Of a stretch of 64,000 nt of DNA, positions 51,192-61,781 are shown one piece after another. Numbering within the stretch: position 1 is the first letter of the stretch; each line of letters opens with the position of its first letter. A model generated the notes under the pieces. The model searched no databases. It was not told the origin of the DNA and saw only the letters and a program-made list of their open reading frames with translations. The stretch spans positions 1-64,000 of the forward strand of contig SVFI01000003.1 in NCBI GenBank assembly GCA_015056905.1, in the 5' to 3' direction. The translations under genes were made by a program, and so were the position numbers. The DNA comes from Lachnospiraceae bacterium. Its GTDB lineage: Bacteria > Bacillota > Clostridia > Lachnospirales > Lachnospiraceae.

Positions 51192-52862
51192 TTAGAACAG
51201 ACCTGTAATGGTTCCATCCTTATTTACATCAATTGAAAATGCTGCCGGATTCTTCGGAAGTCCCGGCATTGTCATAACTGCACCGGTAAGTACTACCACA
51301 AATCCGGCGCCGGCAGATACATACGCTTCTCTTACCTGCAGGGTAAAACCTTCCGGTCTTCCGAGAAGAGAAGGATCATCCGAAAGAGAATACTGCGTCT
51401 TTGCCATACAAACCGGCATATGTCCGAATCCGAGCTGTGTAAGCTTTTCAAGCTGTTTTTCCGCTGCCGGAGCAAAATTCACATCGTCGGCACCGTAAAT
51501 TTCACGGGCAACTGTCTCAATTTTTTCTTTCAGAGATAATTCATCTTTGTACAGCGGCTCAAAATGACTTTCTTTTTCTTCCAGGGTTTTGATTACCTTC
51601 TGTGCAAGCTCGATTCCGCCTTCGCCTCCGCGTCCCCATACGTCCGCGATTGCAAACTCACAACCTCTGCTCTCGCAGAATTCTTTTACAAAGTCCCTCT
51701 CCGCCTCTGTATCCGAAATAAAGGAATTCAGAGTTACAACAACAGGCACTTTGTATTTCTGAAGATTTTCAATATGTTTCTCAAGGTTTGCGATACCTTT
51801 TTTAAGTGCTTCCACATTTTCGTTTGACAATTCCGCCTTCGGAACACCTCCGTTGTACTTGAGTGCACGAATCGTTGCAACAAGCACAACCGCATCCGGT
51901 TTCAATCCAGTCAGACGGCATTTGATATCAAAAAACTTCTCAGCACCTAAATCAGCACCGAATCCCGCTTCGGTAATGACATAGTCTGCCATACGAAGCG
52001 CTGCTTTCGTCGCTCTGACGCTGTTACATCCGTGCGCAATGTTCGCAAACGGACCTCCGTGAATCAGTGCCGGATTATGTTCGAGCGTCTGAATCATATT
52101 CGGCTGCAGAGCATCCTTTAAAAGTGCTGCCATAGCACCGACTGCATTCAAATCCGCTGCCGTCACCGGTTCATTTTTCATATTATAAGCTACAATAATG
52201 CGTCCGAGACGGGATTTCAAATCGTCCATGTCTTTCGCAAGACAGAGAATTGCCATAATCTCTGACGCTACTGTGATGACAAAATGATCCTCGCGCACAA
52301 CACCGTCCATCTTATTACCGAGACCGACAACAATGTTGCGGAGTGCACGGTCGTTCATATCGACACATCGTTTCCATACCACCTGTCTTGTGTCAATCTG
52401 CAATTCGTTTCCCTGCTGGATATGATTATCCAAAAGCGCTGCCAAAAGATTGTTGGCAGACGTAATTGCATGAAAATCCCCCGTGAAATGAAGATTTAAA
52501 TCTTCCATCGGAACAACCTGCGAATATCCGCCTCCGGCTGCACCTCCCTTCACACCGAAACATGGGCCGAGTGACGGTTCTCTGAGTGCAATTACCGTTT
52601 TTTTGTCCAGCTTATGAAACGCTTCTCCGAGACCGACACTGACTGTCGTCTTTCCTTCTCCTGCCGGGGTCGGATTGATAGCCGTCACAAGAACGAGCTT
52701 ACCGGTCGGATTCTCTTCGATTTTCTGTAAATATTCATTCGAAAGCTTCGCTTTGTACTTTCCGTACAATTCCAAATCATCCGCTTCGATTCCGAGTTTC
52801 CCTGCAACATCTGTAATTGGCAGAAGATCCGCCGCCTGTGCGATTTCAATATCTGTCATCAT
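51192..52862 (-). CDS. fhs: formate-tetrahydrofolate ligase
   Basis: [74 protein letters not shown]. Confidence 0.98.
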   Translation of the reverse strand: MMTDIEIAQAADLLPITDVAGKLGIEADDLELYGKYKAKLSNEYLQKIEENPTGKLVLVTAINPTPAGEGKTTVSVGLGEAFHKLDKKTVIALREPSLGPCFGVKGGAAGGGYSQVVPMEDLNLHFTGDFHAITSANNLLAALLDNHIQQGNELQIDTRQVVWKRCVDMNDRALRNIVVGLGNKMDGVVREDHFVITVASEIMAILCLAKDMDDLKSRLGRIIVAYNMKNEPVTAADLNAVGAMAALLKDALQPNMIQTLEHNPALIHGGPFANIAHGCNSVRATKAALRMADYVITEAGFGADLGAEKFFDIKCRLTGLKPDAVVLVATIRALKYNGGVPKAELSNENVEALKKGIANLEKHIENLQKYKVPVVVTLNSFISDTEAERDFVKEFCESRGCEFAIADVWGRGGEGGIELAQKVIKTLEEKESHFEPLYKDELSLKEKIETVAREIYGADDVNFAPAAEKQLEKLTQLGFGHMPVCMAKTQYSLSDDPSLLGRPEGFTLQVREAYVSAGAGFVVVLTGAVMTMPGLPKNPAAFSIDVNKDGTITGLF

Positions 52863-52887
52863 ATTACTTTACCTCAATTTCTTAGTT

Positions 52888-55389
52888 TTATATTTCTTCC
52901 AAAAGCTGTTCAAATTCTTCCATTGTCATGAGCACTTTTCTCGGTTTCGTTCCCTCTTCCGGACCAACCACTCCATACTCACAAAGCTGGTCCATAATGC
53001 GTGCTGCACGGTTAAAACCGATTTTAAATACACGTTGAAGCATTCCGATAGATGCTTTCTCTTTCTCAATGATGAATCTTCCCGCATCTGCGAAATACAT
53101 GTCTTTTTCATCACCGCCGGCTCCTTTGGCCCCGGATGCATCCCCGCCGATTCCCAGGGAAGCAATCTGCGCTTCAATCGACTGTGTATTTTCATCGTCT
53201 CCGATATTCTGCGCTTTTAAAAAATCAACAACATCCGCCACTTCCTTATCCGATACAAATGCTCCCTGCACACGCACCGGCTTCGGATAGCCCTGCGGAT
53301 AAAAGAGCATATCTCCCTTTCCGAGAAGTTTTTCCGCTCCGTTCATATCCAAAATTGTACGCGAGTCAACACCCGACGATACTGCAAACGCGACACGGCT
53401 TGGCATGTTGGCTTTGATCAGACCCGTGATAACATCGACCGAAGGTCTCTGTGTCGCAATGACAAGGTGAATACCTGCTGCTCTGGCAAGCTGTGCCAGA
53501 CGACAGATGGACTCTTCCACCTCTCCCGGTGCAACCATCATAAGGTCCGCAAGCTCATCTACAATAATCACAATCTGCGGAAGTTTGGTCGGAAGCTCAG
53601 CACCTCCGTTTTCCGTCATCTCTTCCACCTTCTTATTGTAGCCTTTTAAATCTCTCACATGAAGATCTTCAAACTTCTTATAACGCTCCGTCATCTCATT
53701 GACACCCCAATGCAGTGCAGCCGCTGCCTTTTTCGGGTCCGTCACAACCGGAAGCATCAGGTGCGGAATTCCGTTGTATACACTAAGTTCCACTACCTTC
53801 GGGTCAACCATAATCAGTTTGACCTCATCCGGCGATGCTTTGTATAAAATACTCATAATCAGCGTATTGATGCAGACACTCTTACCGGAACCGGTAGAAC
53901 CTGCAATAAGCACGTGCGGCATTTTAGCAATGTCCGCCACCACCGTCTGTCCTGCAATATCCTTACCAACAGCAAATGCAATGTTGGAGTTGAACTCTTT
54001 AAAGGTCGGTGTCTCGAACAAGTCACGAAGCGCCACCATGCTGTTTTCCTTGTTCGGTACTTCAATACCGATCGCTGCTTTTCCCGGAATCGGTGCCTCA
54101 ATACGAATGTCCGTCGCTGCAAGATTGAGTTTGATATCATCCGTCAGATTGACAATCTTACTTACCTTAACCCCCATCTCCGGTTGCAGTTCATAACGCG
54201 TTACCGCCGGTCCCTGGCTAATATCCGTAATCGTCACATTGACACCGAAGGTCTTCAGCGTCTGCTTGAGCTGCATTGCTGTCTCTTTAAGCTGTTTTTC
54301 GGAATTACCGCCACCTGCTCTGTCACTCTTTTTCAGCAACGAAAGAGGCGGCTTCTTGTATGGTTTCTTGCGCACCGGAGCCGGTTTTATGTCCTGTCCG
54401 AACTTATCTGCGCTCGCCTCCAGCGCGGATGAAATCTTCTGCATATCGAGAGGCTCTTCCTTCTCAAGAACCTTTACTTTATGTACTCGTTCGACAGGCG
54501 GCACCGCATCCTCCTGCGGAGCAATACCCTTAATTGTAATGCGTTCCAGTTCGTCCGCAGCATCCAACACATCCTTCTCTCTGATGTCATCCACCTCCGG
54601 CATAATATGCTCGGACATGTCCATCTGTTTCGGAATCGTTGTATCCACAGAAACGCCGGAAACCTTCTGTTCCATACGTTTTTTCTTTCGCTCTTCCCGC
54701 TCCTGTTCTCTCTGCGTGCGCTGCTGTATTCTACTCTCGCGCATTTCCTCATTGCGGCTAACACGGCGGTCATAATCATCCCTTGCCGTCTCATACATTT
54801 TGCGACTGTGATTTGCCACGCCCTTCACAAACGATTTTTCCGTCAAAAGAACAAGACAAAGTATCATAACAATCAGTACAACTGCAATGGTACCCACAAT
54901 ACCAATCAGCCCCGTAATTGATACCGCAAGCGCAGAGCCGATAACACCTCCGCTAAAGATATGTTCAACCGCATAACTGTAATAGCTTCCTGCGCTGTCA
55001 CCGACTTTTTCGATTCCGGTCATCAGTGCAAGTATGATTTCAACATCCGCAAATAAAACAATTGCCGCTCCGAGTTTAATCATCGCCGTACGATTTCCGA
55101 GATTAACCGTCCCAAACAGCATTGCAAAAAAGAACGCCGGCGGCGCAATATAAGCAAGCAGTCCGAAAATTCCGAACATGACATTACTTACCGCATCTCC
55201 TACTTTTCCGATGATATGAAAATTACATAAAAAAAGTAATATAGTAATCGCAATCGCAATGAGAAGAATTACTTCATCCTTCACTTCACTGCTGAATGAC
55301 TGCTGATTTTTGTTATTTACTTTTCTTCTTCCGCTACCCTTCCGGGAAGAAGCAGGTTTTCTACCTCTTTGTGTTGCCATTTTTTTCAC
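52888..55389 (-). CDS. ftsK: FtsK/SpoIIIE DNA translocase
   Basis: N-terminal TM block, [28 protein letters not shown], gamma domain. Confidence 0.97.
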   Translation of the reverse strand: MKKMATQRGRKPASSRKGSGRRKVNNKNQQSFSSEVKDEVILLIAIAITILLFLCNFHIIGKVGDAVSNVMFGIFGLLAYIAPPAFFFAMLFGTVNLGNRTAMIKLGAAIVLFADVEIILALMTGIEKVGDSAGSYYSYAVEHIFSGGVIGSALAVSITGLIGIVGTIAVVLIVMILCLVLLTEKSFVKGVANHSRKMYETARDDYDRRVSRNEEMRESRIQQRTQREQEREERKKKRMEQKVSGVSVDTTIPKQMDMSEHIMPEVDDIREKDVLDAADELERITIKGIAPQEDAVPPVERVHKVKVLEKEEPLDMQKISSALEASADKFGQDIKPAPVRKKPYKKPPLSLLKKSDRAGGGNSEKQLKETAMQLKQTLKTFGVNVTITDISQGPAVTRYELQPEMGVKVSKIVNLTDDIKLNLAATDIRIEAPIPGKAAIGIEVPNKENSMVALRDLFETPTFKEFNSNIAFAVGKDIAGQTVVADIAKMPHVLIAGSTGSGKSVCINTLIMSILYKASPDEVKLIMVDPKVVELSVYNGIPHLMLPVVTDPKKAAAALHWGVNEMTERYKKFEDLHVRDLKGYNKKVEEMTENGGAELPTKLPQIVIIVDELADLMMVAPGEVEESICRLAQLARAAGIHLVIATQRPSVDVITGLIKANMPSRVAFAVSSGVDSRTILDMNGAEKLLGKGDMLFYPQGYPKPVRVQGAFVSDKEVADVVDFLKAQNIGDDENTQSIEAQIASLGIGGDASGAKGAGGDEKDMYFADAGRFIIEKEKASIGMLQRVFKIGFNRAARIMDQLCEYGVVGPEEGTKPRKVLMTMEEFEQLLEEI

Positions 55390-55425
55390 TCCGATTTCTT
55401 GATTTCAGAATAAACTCTAACCTCA

Positions 55426-55454
55426 AGTATATCATTCTTTTGGCAAAATGTCAT
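55426..55454 (-). promoter_or_regulatory. sigma-A-like promoter ATGACA-N17-TATACT (extended -10) upstream of ftsK
   Basis: tgtcat 55449-55454, agtata 55426-55431 on + strand. Confidence 0.5.
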
Positions 55455-55485
55455 CCGTAAGTTCTCCGCGTCTTTTTATGATTTT

Positions 55486-56181
55486 TCAGCACTTTTCATC
55501 TATCATTTTGTGCAAATGTGACATAGCTTCGTGCAGTCCTCCGACCTCGTTGATAATTCCGTATTCTACTGCCTTTTTTCCATCCAACACACTTCCGACA
55601 TCTTTTGTCAGCACTTTCGTTTCCATCATCAATTTTTCAAACGTTTCTCTCGAAATATCCGCATGGTCTGTTACAAACCCGGTAATTCGGTCTTGAATGG
55701 ATTTAAAATATTCAAAAGTAGCGGGTGTCCCGATTACCATTCCGTTCATACGCACCGGATGTATGACCATGGCAGCGCTTTTCACAATAAAAGAATAGTC
55801 TGCACTGACAGCAATCGGAACTCCGATGGAATGGCTCCCCCCGAGTACAAGTGATACCGTAGGCTTACTCAGTGACGCAATCATCTCCGCAATGGCAAGA
55901 CCTGCCTCCACATCACCACCCATTGTATTAAGAAGCACAAGAACGCCGTCCACATCCGATGCATCTTCAAGCTGTGCAAGCTTCGGAAGCAGATGCTCAT
56001 ACTTGGTCGTCTTGGACGAACCGGACAAATTTTCATGTCCTTCTACCTCTCCGATAATAGTAATCAGTTCAATCTTGTGATTCCCGTCATTCTCATCAAG
56101 AGTGATTGCCCCCGTATCCTCTATATAATCTGCTTCCGCCTGTTTATTTTCCATCTCTTCTTTTTTTGACATAGCATTCAT
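55486..56181 (-). CDS. ClpP-class protease, TepA-like (translocation-enhancing protein)
   Basis: LLNTMGGDVEAGLAIAEMIASLSKPTVSLVLGGSHSIGVPIAVSADYSFIVKSAAMVIHPVRM; upstream of ftsK. 56181 is one of several possible starts. Confidence 0.88.
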   Translation of the reverse strand: MNAMSKKEEMENKQAEADYIEDTGAITLDENDGNHKIELITIIGEVEGHENLSGSSKTTKYEHLLPKLAQLEDASDVDGVLVLLNTMGGDVEAGLAIAEMIASLSKPTVSLVLGGSHSIGVPIAVSADYSFIVKSAAMVIHPVRMNGMVIGTPATFEYFKSIQDRITGFVTDHADISRETFEKLMMETKVLTKDVGSVLDGKKAVEYGIINEVGGLHEAMSHLHKMIDEKC

Positions 56182-56225
56182 TTCTCCTTTCCCGCTATCT
56201 TTCCGCACATGATGTTTACACGACA

Positions 56226-56252
56226 AAAAAGGAACCGCTTACGCGATTCCTT
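56226..56252 (-). terminator. intrinsic terminator of the 56-aa ORF
   Basis: Minus strand AAGGAATCGCGTAAGCGGTTCCTTTTTTG: about 10-bp stem (one mismatch) + T tract. Confidence 0.8.
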
Positions 56253-56270
56253 GTCAGTATTCCCTGAATT

Positions 56271-56441
56271 TTATTTAATATCATAATAATTATTGGCCGG
56301 TTTATCAATATCAAAAAACATCTTGTCCGCCGGCACTTCATAATCGTACGTCATTTCTTTTTTAACATGCGGTTTCGGTCCAGGCAACGGATTATCGATA
56401 AATTTGATTGTTTTGTTCTTTTCTGTGTTTGGAGCATCCAT
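56271..56441 (-). CDS. 56-aa conserved-looking small protein (absent from the ORF track)
   Basis: AAGGAGGATGTGAGG-ATG; MDAPNTEKNKTIKFIDNPLPGPKPHVKKEMTYDYEVPADKMFFDIDKPANNYYDIK*. Confidence 0.8.
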   Translation of the reverse strand: MDAPNTEKNKTIKFIDNPLPGPKPHVKKEMTYDYEVPADKMFFDIDKPANNYYDIK

Positions 56442-56479
56442 CCTCACATCCTCCTTACCGCTTTCCTATGTCGTTATGA

Positions 56480-57433
56480 TTATGATTTGTCATGAGACAG
56501 ATAGGTCTCAACATTGTATCTCGGTCTGTGTTTTACTTCCATGTAAATCTTGCCGATGTACTGTCCGATAATACCGATAGCAAAAAGCTGAAGTCCGCCA
56601 AGAAGCCAAATAGACAAAATCAGCGATGTCCACCCCGCAACAACCGTTCCGTTGCAATACGAAACAAACGCATAAATTGCAGCAAACACACACATAAAGA
56701 TAATAATAATGCCAAGTACCGCAATAAAATTAATCGGTTTTACACTAAACGATGTGATGCCGTTCCACGCAAGCGCAAGCATCTTTTTGAGAGGATATTT
56801 TGACTCTCCCGCAATACGCTCTTTTCTTTCGTAGTAGACACATTCCGTTTGATAGCCTATGAGTGGCATGATTCCTCGAAGATAAAGATTGACTTCCTCA
56901 TAGTTTGCAAACTGCTCAACGGCTCGTTTGCTCATCAGACGATAATCCGCATGATTGTAGACAGTCTTGACGCCCATTGCCGCCAACACCTTATAAAACA
57001 TCTGTGCCGTCGTACGCTTAAAGAAAGAGTCCTTCTTACGGTCATTACGCACACCATACACGATATCATTCCCCTCATGATATTTGTCGACCATCTCTTC
57101 CATCACGAGCGTGTCATCCTGAAGGTCTGCGTCGATAGAAATCATGATATCGGAATTCTCTTTCGCCTGAATCATACCTGCTGTGAGTGCAAATTGATGT
57201 CCGACATTTCCCGCAAGCTTCAAACCGAAAACTCTATCGTTTTCTTTATGCAATTTTTCAATCAGTTCCCACGTCATGTCCTTGCTTCCGTCATCCACAT
57301 ATAAAATGTAGCTGTCTTTCGCAATCTTTTCTTTACGAATCAAATCCTCCAGAACACCGGTCAGTTCTTTCGTTGTTATCGGGAGCATTTCTTCCTCGTT
57401 ATAACACGGAACCACGATTGCCAATCTATCCAT
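56480..57433 (-). CDS. family 2 glycosyltransferase with C-terminal TM pair (DPM/CsbB/GtrB-like)
   Basis: IVVPCYNEEEMLPIT; YVDDGSKDMTW; SIDADLQDD; two C-terminal TM helices. Confidence 0.94.
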   Translation of the reverse strand: MDRLAIVVPCYNEEEMLPITTKELTGVLEDLIRKEKIAKDSYILYVDDGSKDMTWELIEKLHKENDRVFGLKLAGNVGHQFALTAGMIQAKENSDIMISIDADLQDDTLVMEEMVDKYHEGNDIVYGVRNDRKKDSFFKRTTAQMFYKVLAAMGVKTVYNHADYRLMSKRAVEQFANYEEVNLYLRGIMPLIGYQTECVYYERKERIAGESKYPLKKMLALAWNGITSFSVKPINFIAVLGIIIIFMCVFAAIYAFVSYCNGTVVAGWTSLILSIWLLGGLQLFAIGIIGQYIGKIYMEVKHRPRYNVETYLSHDKS

Positions 57434-57469
57434 TTCTTATCTCCAACTTCATGTTTTTTATTAAATATA

Positions 57470-57499
57470 ATTATACCTTAACGCCTTACACGATATCAA
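57470..57499 (-). promoter_or_regulatory. sigma-A promoter TTGATA-N18-TATAAT for the glycosyltransferase gene
   Basis: tatcaa 57494-57499, attata 57470-57475 on + strand. Confidence 0.6.
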
Positions 57500-58775
57500 G
57501 TGCCTGTGATAAGTCCGCAATGATATCTTCCACATCTTCAATACCGACAGAAAGACGGATCATACCCGGATCAACACCTGCTTCTGCAAGCTGCTGTTCG
57601 TTCATCTGTCTGTGTGTATGACTTGCCGGATGAAGCACACATGTTCTTGCATCCGCCACGTGCGTTACAATTGCCGCCAAATCGAGCTGATCCATGAAAC
57701 GAACTGTATCCTGTTTATCACCGTTCACGGCAAAAGAAATCACGCCGCATGTACCGTTTGGCATATATTTCTGTGCTCTCTCATAATATTTGCTGCTCTT
57801 AAGCCCAGGATATTCCACCCATTTTACTTTCGGATGATTCTCAAGGAACTCTGCTACTTTCTGCGCATTTTCACAATGACGCGGAACGCGGAGATGTAAT
57901 GTCTCAAGTCCGACATTTAACAAAAATGCATTCTGCGGAGACTGGATGGAACCGAGGTCTCTCATCAGCTGTGCGGTTGCTTTGGTGATGAAAGCAGCCT
58001 TGCCGAAACGCTCTGTATAGGTCACACCATGATAAGAGTCATCCGGATAGCAAAGTCCCGGGAACTTATCCGGATACTTTGTCCAGTCAAAATTACCGCT
58101 GTCTACGATACAACCTCCGACAGCCATCGCGTGTCCGTCCATATATTTGGTTGTGGAATGTGTTACGATATCCACTCCGTATTCAAACGGACGGCAGTTA
58201 ATCGGGGTCGGGAATGTATTATCTACAATCATCGGAACGCCGTGTGCATGTGCTGCAGATACAAATTTATCAAAATCTAAAACAACAAGTGCCGGGTTTG
58301 CAATACTCTCAGCCAATACACATTTCGTATTCTCTTTAAATACCGCATCAAGTTCTTCCGGACTGCAGTCCGGATCGATAACCGTACATTCAATTCCCAT
58401 ACGTTTCATCGTCACGGTAAGCAGATTGAACGTTCCGCCATACACGCTGGAAGACATAATTACATGATCTCCCGCGCTTGCAATATTAAATACCGCATAG
58501 TAGTTCGCCGCCTGTCCTGATGATGTCAGCATCGCAGCCGCTCCGCCTTCCAAATCGCAGATTTTCTGCGCCACGTAATCATTGGTCGGATTCTGGAGTC
58601 TTGTATAGAAATATCCATTCTCCTCCAAATCAAACAGACGTCCCATCTGTTCCGTCGACTCATATTTAAATGTCGTAGACTGATAAATCGGAAGAACTCT
58701 CGCCTCTCCATTTTTTGGTTGCCATCCACCCTGGATGCAACGTGTTCCTTTTCCGTATTCGTTCATTGGTTTCAT
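57486..58775 (-). CDS. metY: O-acetylhomoserine aminocarboxypropyltransferase / Cys-Met PLP enzyme
   Basis: GTRCIQGGWQPKNGEARVLPIYQSTTFKY; VTHSTTKYMDGHAMAVGG. Confidence 0.95.
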   Translation of the reverse strand: MKPMNEYGKGTRCIQGGWQPKNGEARVLPIYQSTTFKYESTEQMGRLFDLEENGYFYTRLQNPTNDYVAQKICDLEGGAAAMLTSSGQAANYYAVFNIASAGDHVIMSSSVYGGTFNLLTVTMKRMGIECTVIDPDCSPEELDAVFKENTKCVLAESIANPALVVLDFDKFVSAAHAHGVPMIVDNTFPTPINCRPFEYGVDIVTHSTTKYMDGHAMAVGGCIVDSGNFDWTKYPDKFPGLCYPDDSYHGVTYTERFGKAAFITKATAQLMRDLGSIQSPQNAFLLNVGLETLHLRVPRHCENAQKVAEFLENHPKVKWVEYPGLKSSKYYERAQKYMPNGTCGVISFAVNGDKQDTVRFMDQLDLAAIVTHVADARTCVLHPASHTHRQMNEQQLAEAGVDPGMIRLSVGIEDVEDIIADLSQALDIV

Positions 58776-58786
58776 ATCTCTTCCTC

Positions 58787-59233
58787 CTAAAATAATCCAA
58801 ATGCTTTCTTTTGAAAACCACTGTTTATCGTCTCAAATGTTGCTGCTTTGATTTTATATCCCTTAAATGTCTGCGCCCATTGCTTTTCCAGTGCTTTTAC
58901 AAGCTGTTTGTAATAGTCATTCCTACATTCCAAAATTGCCGGGAACAAATATGTAACAACAAACAGATTCATCTGTTCCTGCCACTCTGCTTCCTGACGG
59001 GCATTTTTAAACAGTTGCCCGGATGCACACTCACTTACATACAAGCAGACCGCTTGCGCAACTTCGCCGCAAAGCAATTCAATATCACCGTGCTCCTCGT
59101 AATGTTTCCTGCACAACGCATCGAAAGAGTGAAACGCCTTCTCATATTCTTCAAACGTTTCCAGATACTGTTTTTTGTTGAATCGCCGCAAATAATATTC
59201 ACGATTTTCAAAAAGCTCATTCACTTGCCACAT
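58787..59233 (-). CDS. hypothetical protein
   Basis: 148 aa from ATG at 59233 (MWQVNELFENREYYLRRF...); intact, codirectional, no recognisable family. Confidence 0.7.
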   Translation of the reverse strand: MWQVNELFENREYYLRRFNKKQYLETFEEYEKAFHSFDALCRKHYEEHGDIELLCGEVAQAVCLYVSECASGQLFKNARQEAEWQEQMNLFVVTYLFPAILECRNDYYKQLVKALEKQWAQTFKGYKIKAATFETINSGFQKKAFGLF

Positions 59234-59291
59234 ATCTGATATCACCTTAATAAATATACCACAATCACGGAAGCAAAACAATAAAAAAACA

Positions 59292-59325
59292 AAAGGCACA
59301 GTGCTGTTATCAGCATTATGCCTTT
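59292..59325 (-). terminator. intrinsic terminator downstream of yebC
   Basis: Minus-strand RNA AAAGGCAUAAUGCUG-AUAA-CAGCACUGUGCCUUU, mismatches only as G-U pairs, then TTGTTTTTTT. Confidence 0.85.
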
Positions 59326-59341
59326 ATATTTCACAATACCA

Positions 59342-60070
59342 CTATTCATCCCAGTTATGATAAACAGCCTGTACATCATCGTCCTCATCCAAAAGATCCA
59401 GCGTACGATTGAGCTGCTTGATATCATTTTCATCCGTAAGCGATACATAATTCTGCGGAATCATTGTCACCTCCGCAGATGCCATCGGAATGTTCTCCCC
59501 GTTTAAAGCATCGTATACCGCCTGGAAATCATCCGGTGCTGTAATAATCTCAAAGCTGTCTTCTTCCTCTGCGAAATCCTCTGCTCCCGCATCAAGTGCC
59601 AGCATCATGAGGTCATCTGCCTCCATATCACATTCTTCTTTGTCGATGATAATCTGTCCTTTTTTATCAAACATGAACGACACACATCCCTGTGTTCCGA
59701 TACTTCCGCTTCCTTTGGTAAATGCACTTCTGACATTTGCTGCCGTTCTGTTCTTATTATCTGTCAGGGCCTCAACAATAATCGCAATTCCGCTTGGACC
59801 GTAGCCTTCATATGTAACATGTTCATACGTCACATTGCCCAAATCTCCGGAAGCTCTCTTGATACCTCTTTCAATCGTGTCATTTGGCATATTGTTCGCT
59901 TTGGCTTTGGCAATTACCGTTGCAAGTTTAAAGTTGTTGGTCGGGTCCGGTCCGCCTTCTTTTACCGCCACAGCAATTTCACGTCCGATAATCGTAAAAA
60001 TCTTACCTTTCGCCGCATCGTTTTTCTCTTTTTTGTGTTTAATGTTCGCAAATTTTGAATGTCCTGACAT
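59342..60070 (-). CDS. yebC: YebC/PmpR-family protein
   Basis: MSGHSKFANIKHKKEKNDAAKGKIFTIIGREI. Confidence 0.97.
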   Translation of the reverse strand: MSGHSKFANIKHKKEKNDAAKGKIFTIIGREIAVAVKEGGPDPTNNFKLATVIAKAKANNMPNDTIERGIKRASGDLGNVTYEHVTYEGYGPSGIAIIVEALTDNKNRTAANVRSAFTKGSGSIGTQGCVSFMFDKKGQIIIDKEECDMEADDLMMLALDAGAEDFAEEEDSFEIITAPDDFQAVYDALNGENIPMASAEVTMIPQNYVSLTDENDIKQLNRTLDLLDEDDDVQAVYHNWDE

Positions 60071-60144
60071 ACTTGTCTCTCTCCTCTTTTCACTTTCTCT
60101 TTTCGTCCTATCATGACGCACTTACAGCGCCACACATCTTTTCT

Positions 60145-60173
60145 AATATATCATTTCGCTTCCTATTCGTCAA
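60145..60173 (-). promoter_or_regulatory. sigma-A promoter TTGACG-N17-TATATT (extended -10 TGA) for yebC
   Basis: cgtcaa 60168-60173, aatata 60145-60150 on + strand. Confidence 0.65.
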
Positions 60174-60187
60174 TCACACACTCCCTC

Positions 60188-60529
60188 TTATGTATTCAGA
60201 GCAAGACTGATAAGCAACGCATGATCTACCTTCTTCATAATACTACAATCCAAATGGCAGATTTTATCCTTTAATCTGAGTTTGTCTATCGTCCGAAGCT
60301 GTTCAAGCAAAATTACCGAATCCTTGACCATATGGTAGCGCTCCGCCGGAAGCTCTATATGCGTCGGAAGTTTCGCTTTATTCATTTTGGATGTAATTGC
60401 CGCACATATAATCGTCGGACTGTGTTTGTTTCCGACATCATTTTGTATAATAAGAACCGGGCGAATTCCTCCCTGTTCACTACCGACAACCGGTCTTAAA
60501 TCTGCATAATACACGTCTCCGCGTTTCAT
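60188..60529 (-). CDS. MazF/PemK-family endoribonuclease (EndoA-like)
   Basis: [48 protein letters not shown]. Confidence 0.95.
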   Translation of the reverse strand: MKRGDVYYADLRPVVGSEQGGIRPVLIIQNDVGNKHSPTIICAAITSKMNKAKLPTHIELPAERYHMVKDSVILLEQLRTIDKLRLKDKICHLDCSIMKKVDHALLISLALNT

Positions 60530-60602
60530 GAAATACAACACTCCTTTTACACATCTTTTCCAAAGTATTCCCCCAAAAAATCGGTTGTATTCCATTTTTT
60601 AA

Positions 60603-61781
60603 CTATCTGTCTTTTTCGTGATAGTCCTTTGTTGCGATAATTTCTCCGGCTTTGATATAAACACGCGGAATTCTCTTTGACAAATCACAGGCAAGTTCAT
60701 AGTTAAAGCGCCCGCTCAATTCACCGAGATATTCCATCGTAAGCTCCTGTCTGCCGTCTTTTCCGATTAAGGTAACCTCATCGCCGTCCTGCACATCTGC
60801 AATGTTTGATACATCCACCATAAACTGATCCATGCAGACTCTTCCGACAATCGGAGCCTTCTGACCGTGGATGAGCACACATCCTTTCCCTGAAAGACTT
60901 CGAGGATAACCATCACCGTAACCGAGCGGAATCGTTGCTATCCTGCGATTTCCGTCCGCAACATATGTCCCACCGTAACTGACCGGTGTTCCGGACTTAA
61001 TTTCTTTCACATGCACAATATGACTCTTTAATGAAAGGACCGGATTAAGTATCACTTTGTCCTTTGTCACCTCATCTGACGGCCACAGTCCATATAAAAT
61101 TATCCCTGCACGCACCAAATCCATATGCGCCTGTGGCATTTCAATAATCCCGGCGCTGTTGGACGCATGCTTAAGAGGTATTTCTTTCGGACATTCCTCC
61201 TTCACGTGCGTCAAAAATTCCATGTAGCATGCAAGTTGTTCGTTAACCGCTGTTTTGTCCGCCTCATCCGCTCTTGCAAAATGAGTAAAGATACCCTCCA
61301 CATCAAGATGTGGAAGCTCCATCACATCTTTGATAAAACGAATCCCTGTCTCATCCGGTGTAATGCCGATGCGCGACATTCCGGTATCGACTTTAATATG
61401 CACCTTCGCCGTCTTGCCGATACGCCCGGCTGCTTCCGAGAGCTGCCGGGCCTGATCTACGCGGAACAGAGCCGGTCTGATATCCTCCTCGACAAGCCTC
61501 TCATAACTTTCCGGGAATGTATATCCAAGACACAGAATCGGTTTTTTCATTCCACCGCGGCGCAGTTCAAACGATTCCTCCGCGGTCGCCGTTGCATATC
61601 CGTATACATACGGAATGCTCTCGAGTTCTTTTGCAATCGGCACAGCTCCGTGTCCGTAGCCATCTGTTTTGATGACTGCTATAATCTTGGCATCCGCAGA
61701 TAAATTCTGCTTCATTTGCTCCAGATTTCCCAAAAGGGCATCCAAATCCACATATGCACAAGCTCTCTCATACAATTTCAT
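60603..61781 (-). CDS. alr: alanine racemase
   Basis: VIKTDGYGHGAVPIAKEL; HIKVDTGMSRIG; VGRVCMDQFMVDVS. Confidence 0.97.
   Translation of the reverse strand: MKLYERACAYVDLDALLGNLEQMKQNLSADAKIIAVIKTDGYGHGAVPIAKELESIPYVYGYATATAEESFELRRGGMKKPILCLGYTFPESYERLVEEDIRPALFRVDQARQLSEAAGRIGKTAKVHIKVDTGMSRIGITPDETGIRFIKDVMELPHLDVEGIFTHFARADEADKTAVNEQLACYMEFLTHVKEECPKEIPLKHASNSAGIIEMPQAHMDLVRAGIILYGLWPSDEVTKDKVILNPVLSLKSHIVHVKEIKSGTPVSYGGTYVADGNRRIATIPLGYGDGYPRSLSGKGCVLIHGQKAPIVGRVCMDQFMVDVSNIADVQDGDEVTLIGKDGRQELTMEYLGELSGRFNYELACDLSKRIPRVYIKAGEIIATKDYHEKDR

Noticed and set aside
60530-60602. MazE-like antitoxin ORF between alr and mazF
   Set aside because: Gap too short and no ORF with RBS present
61125-61703. 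192-aa + strand ORF
   Set aside because: Antisense to alr, a well-supported gene
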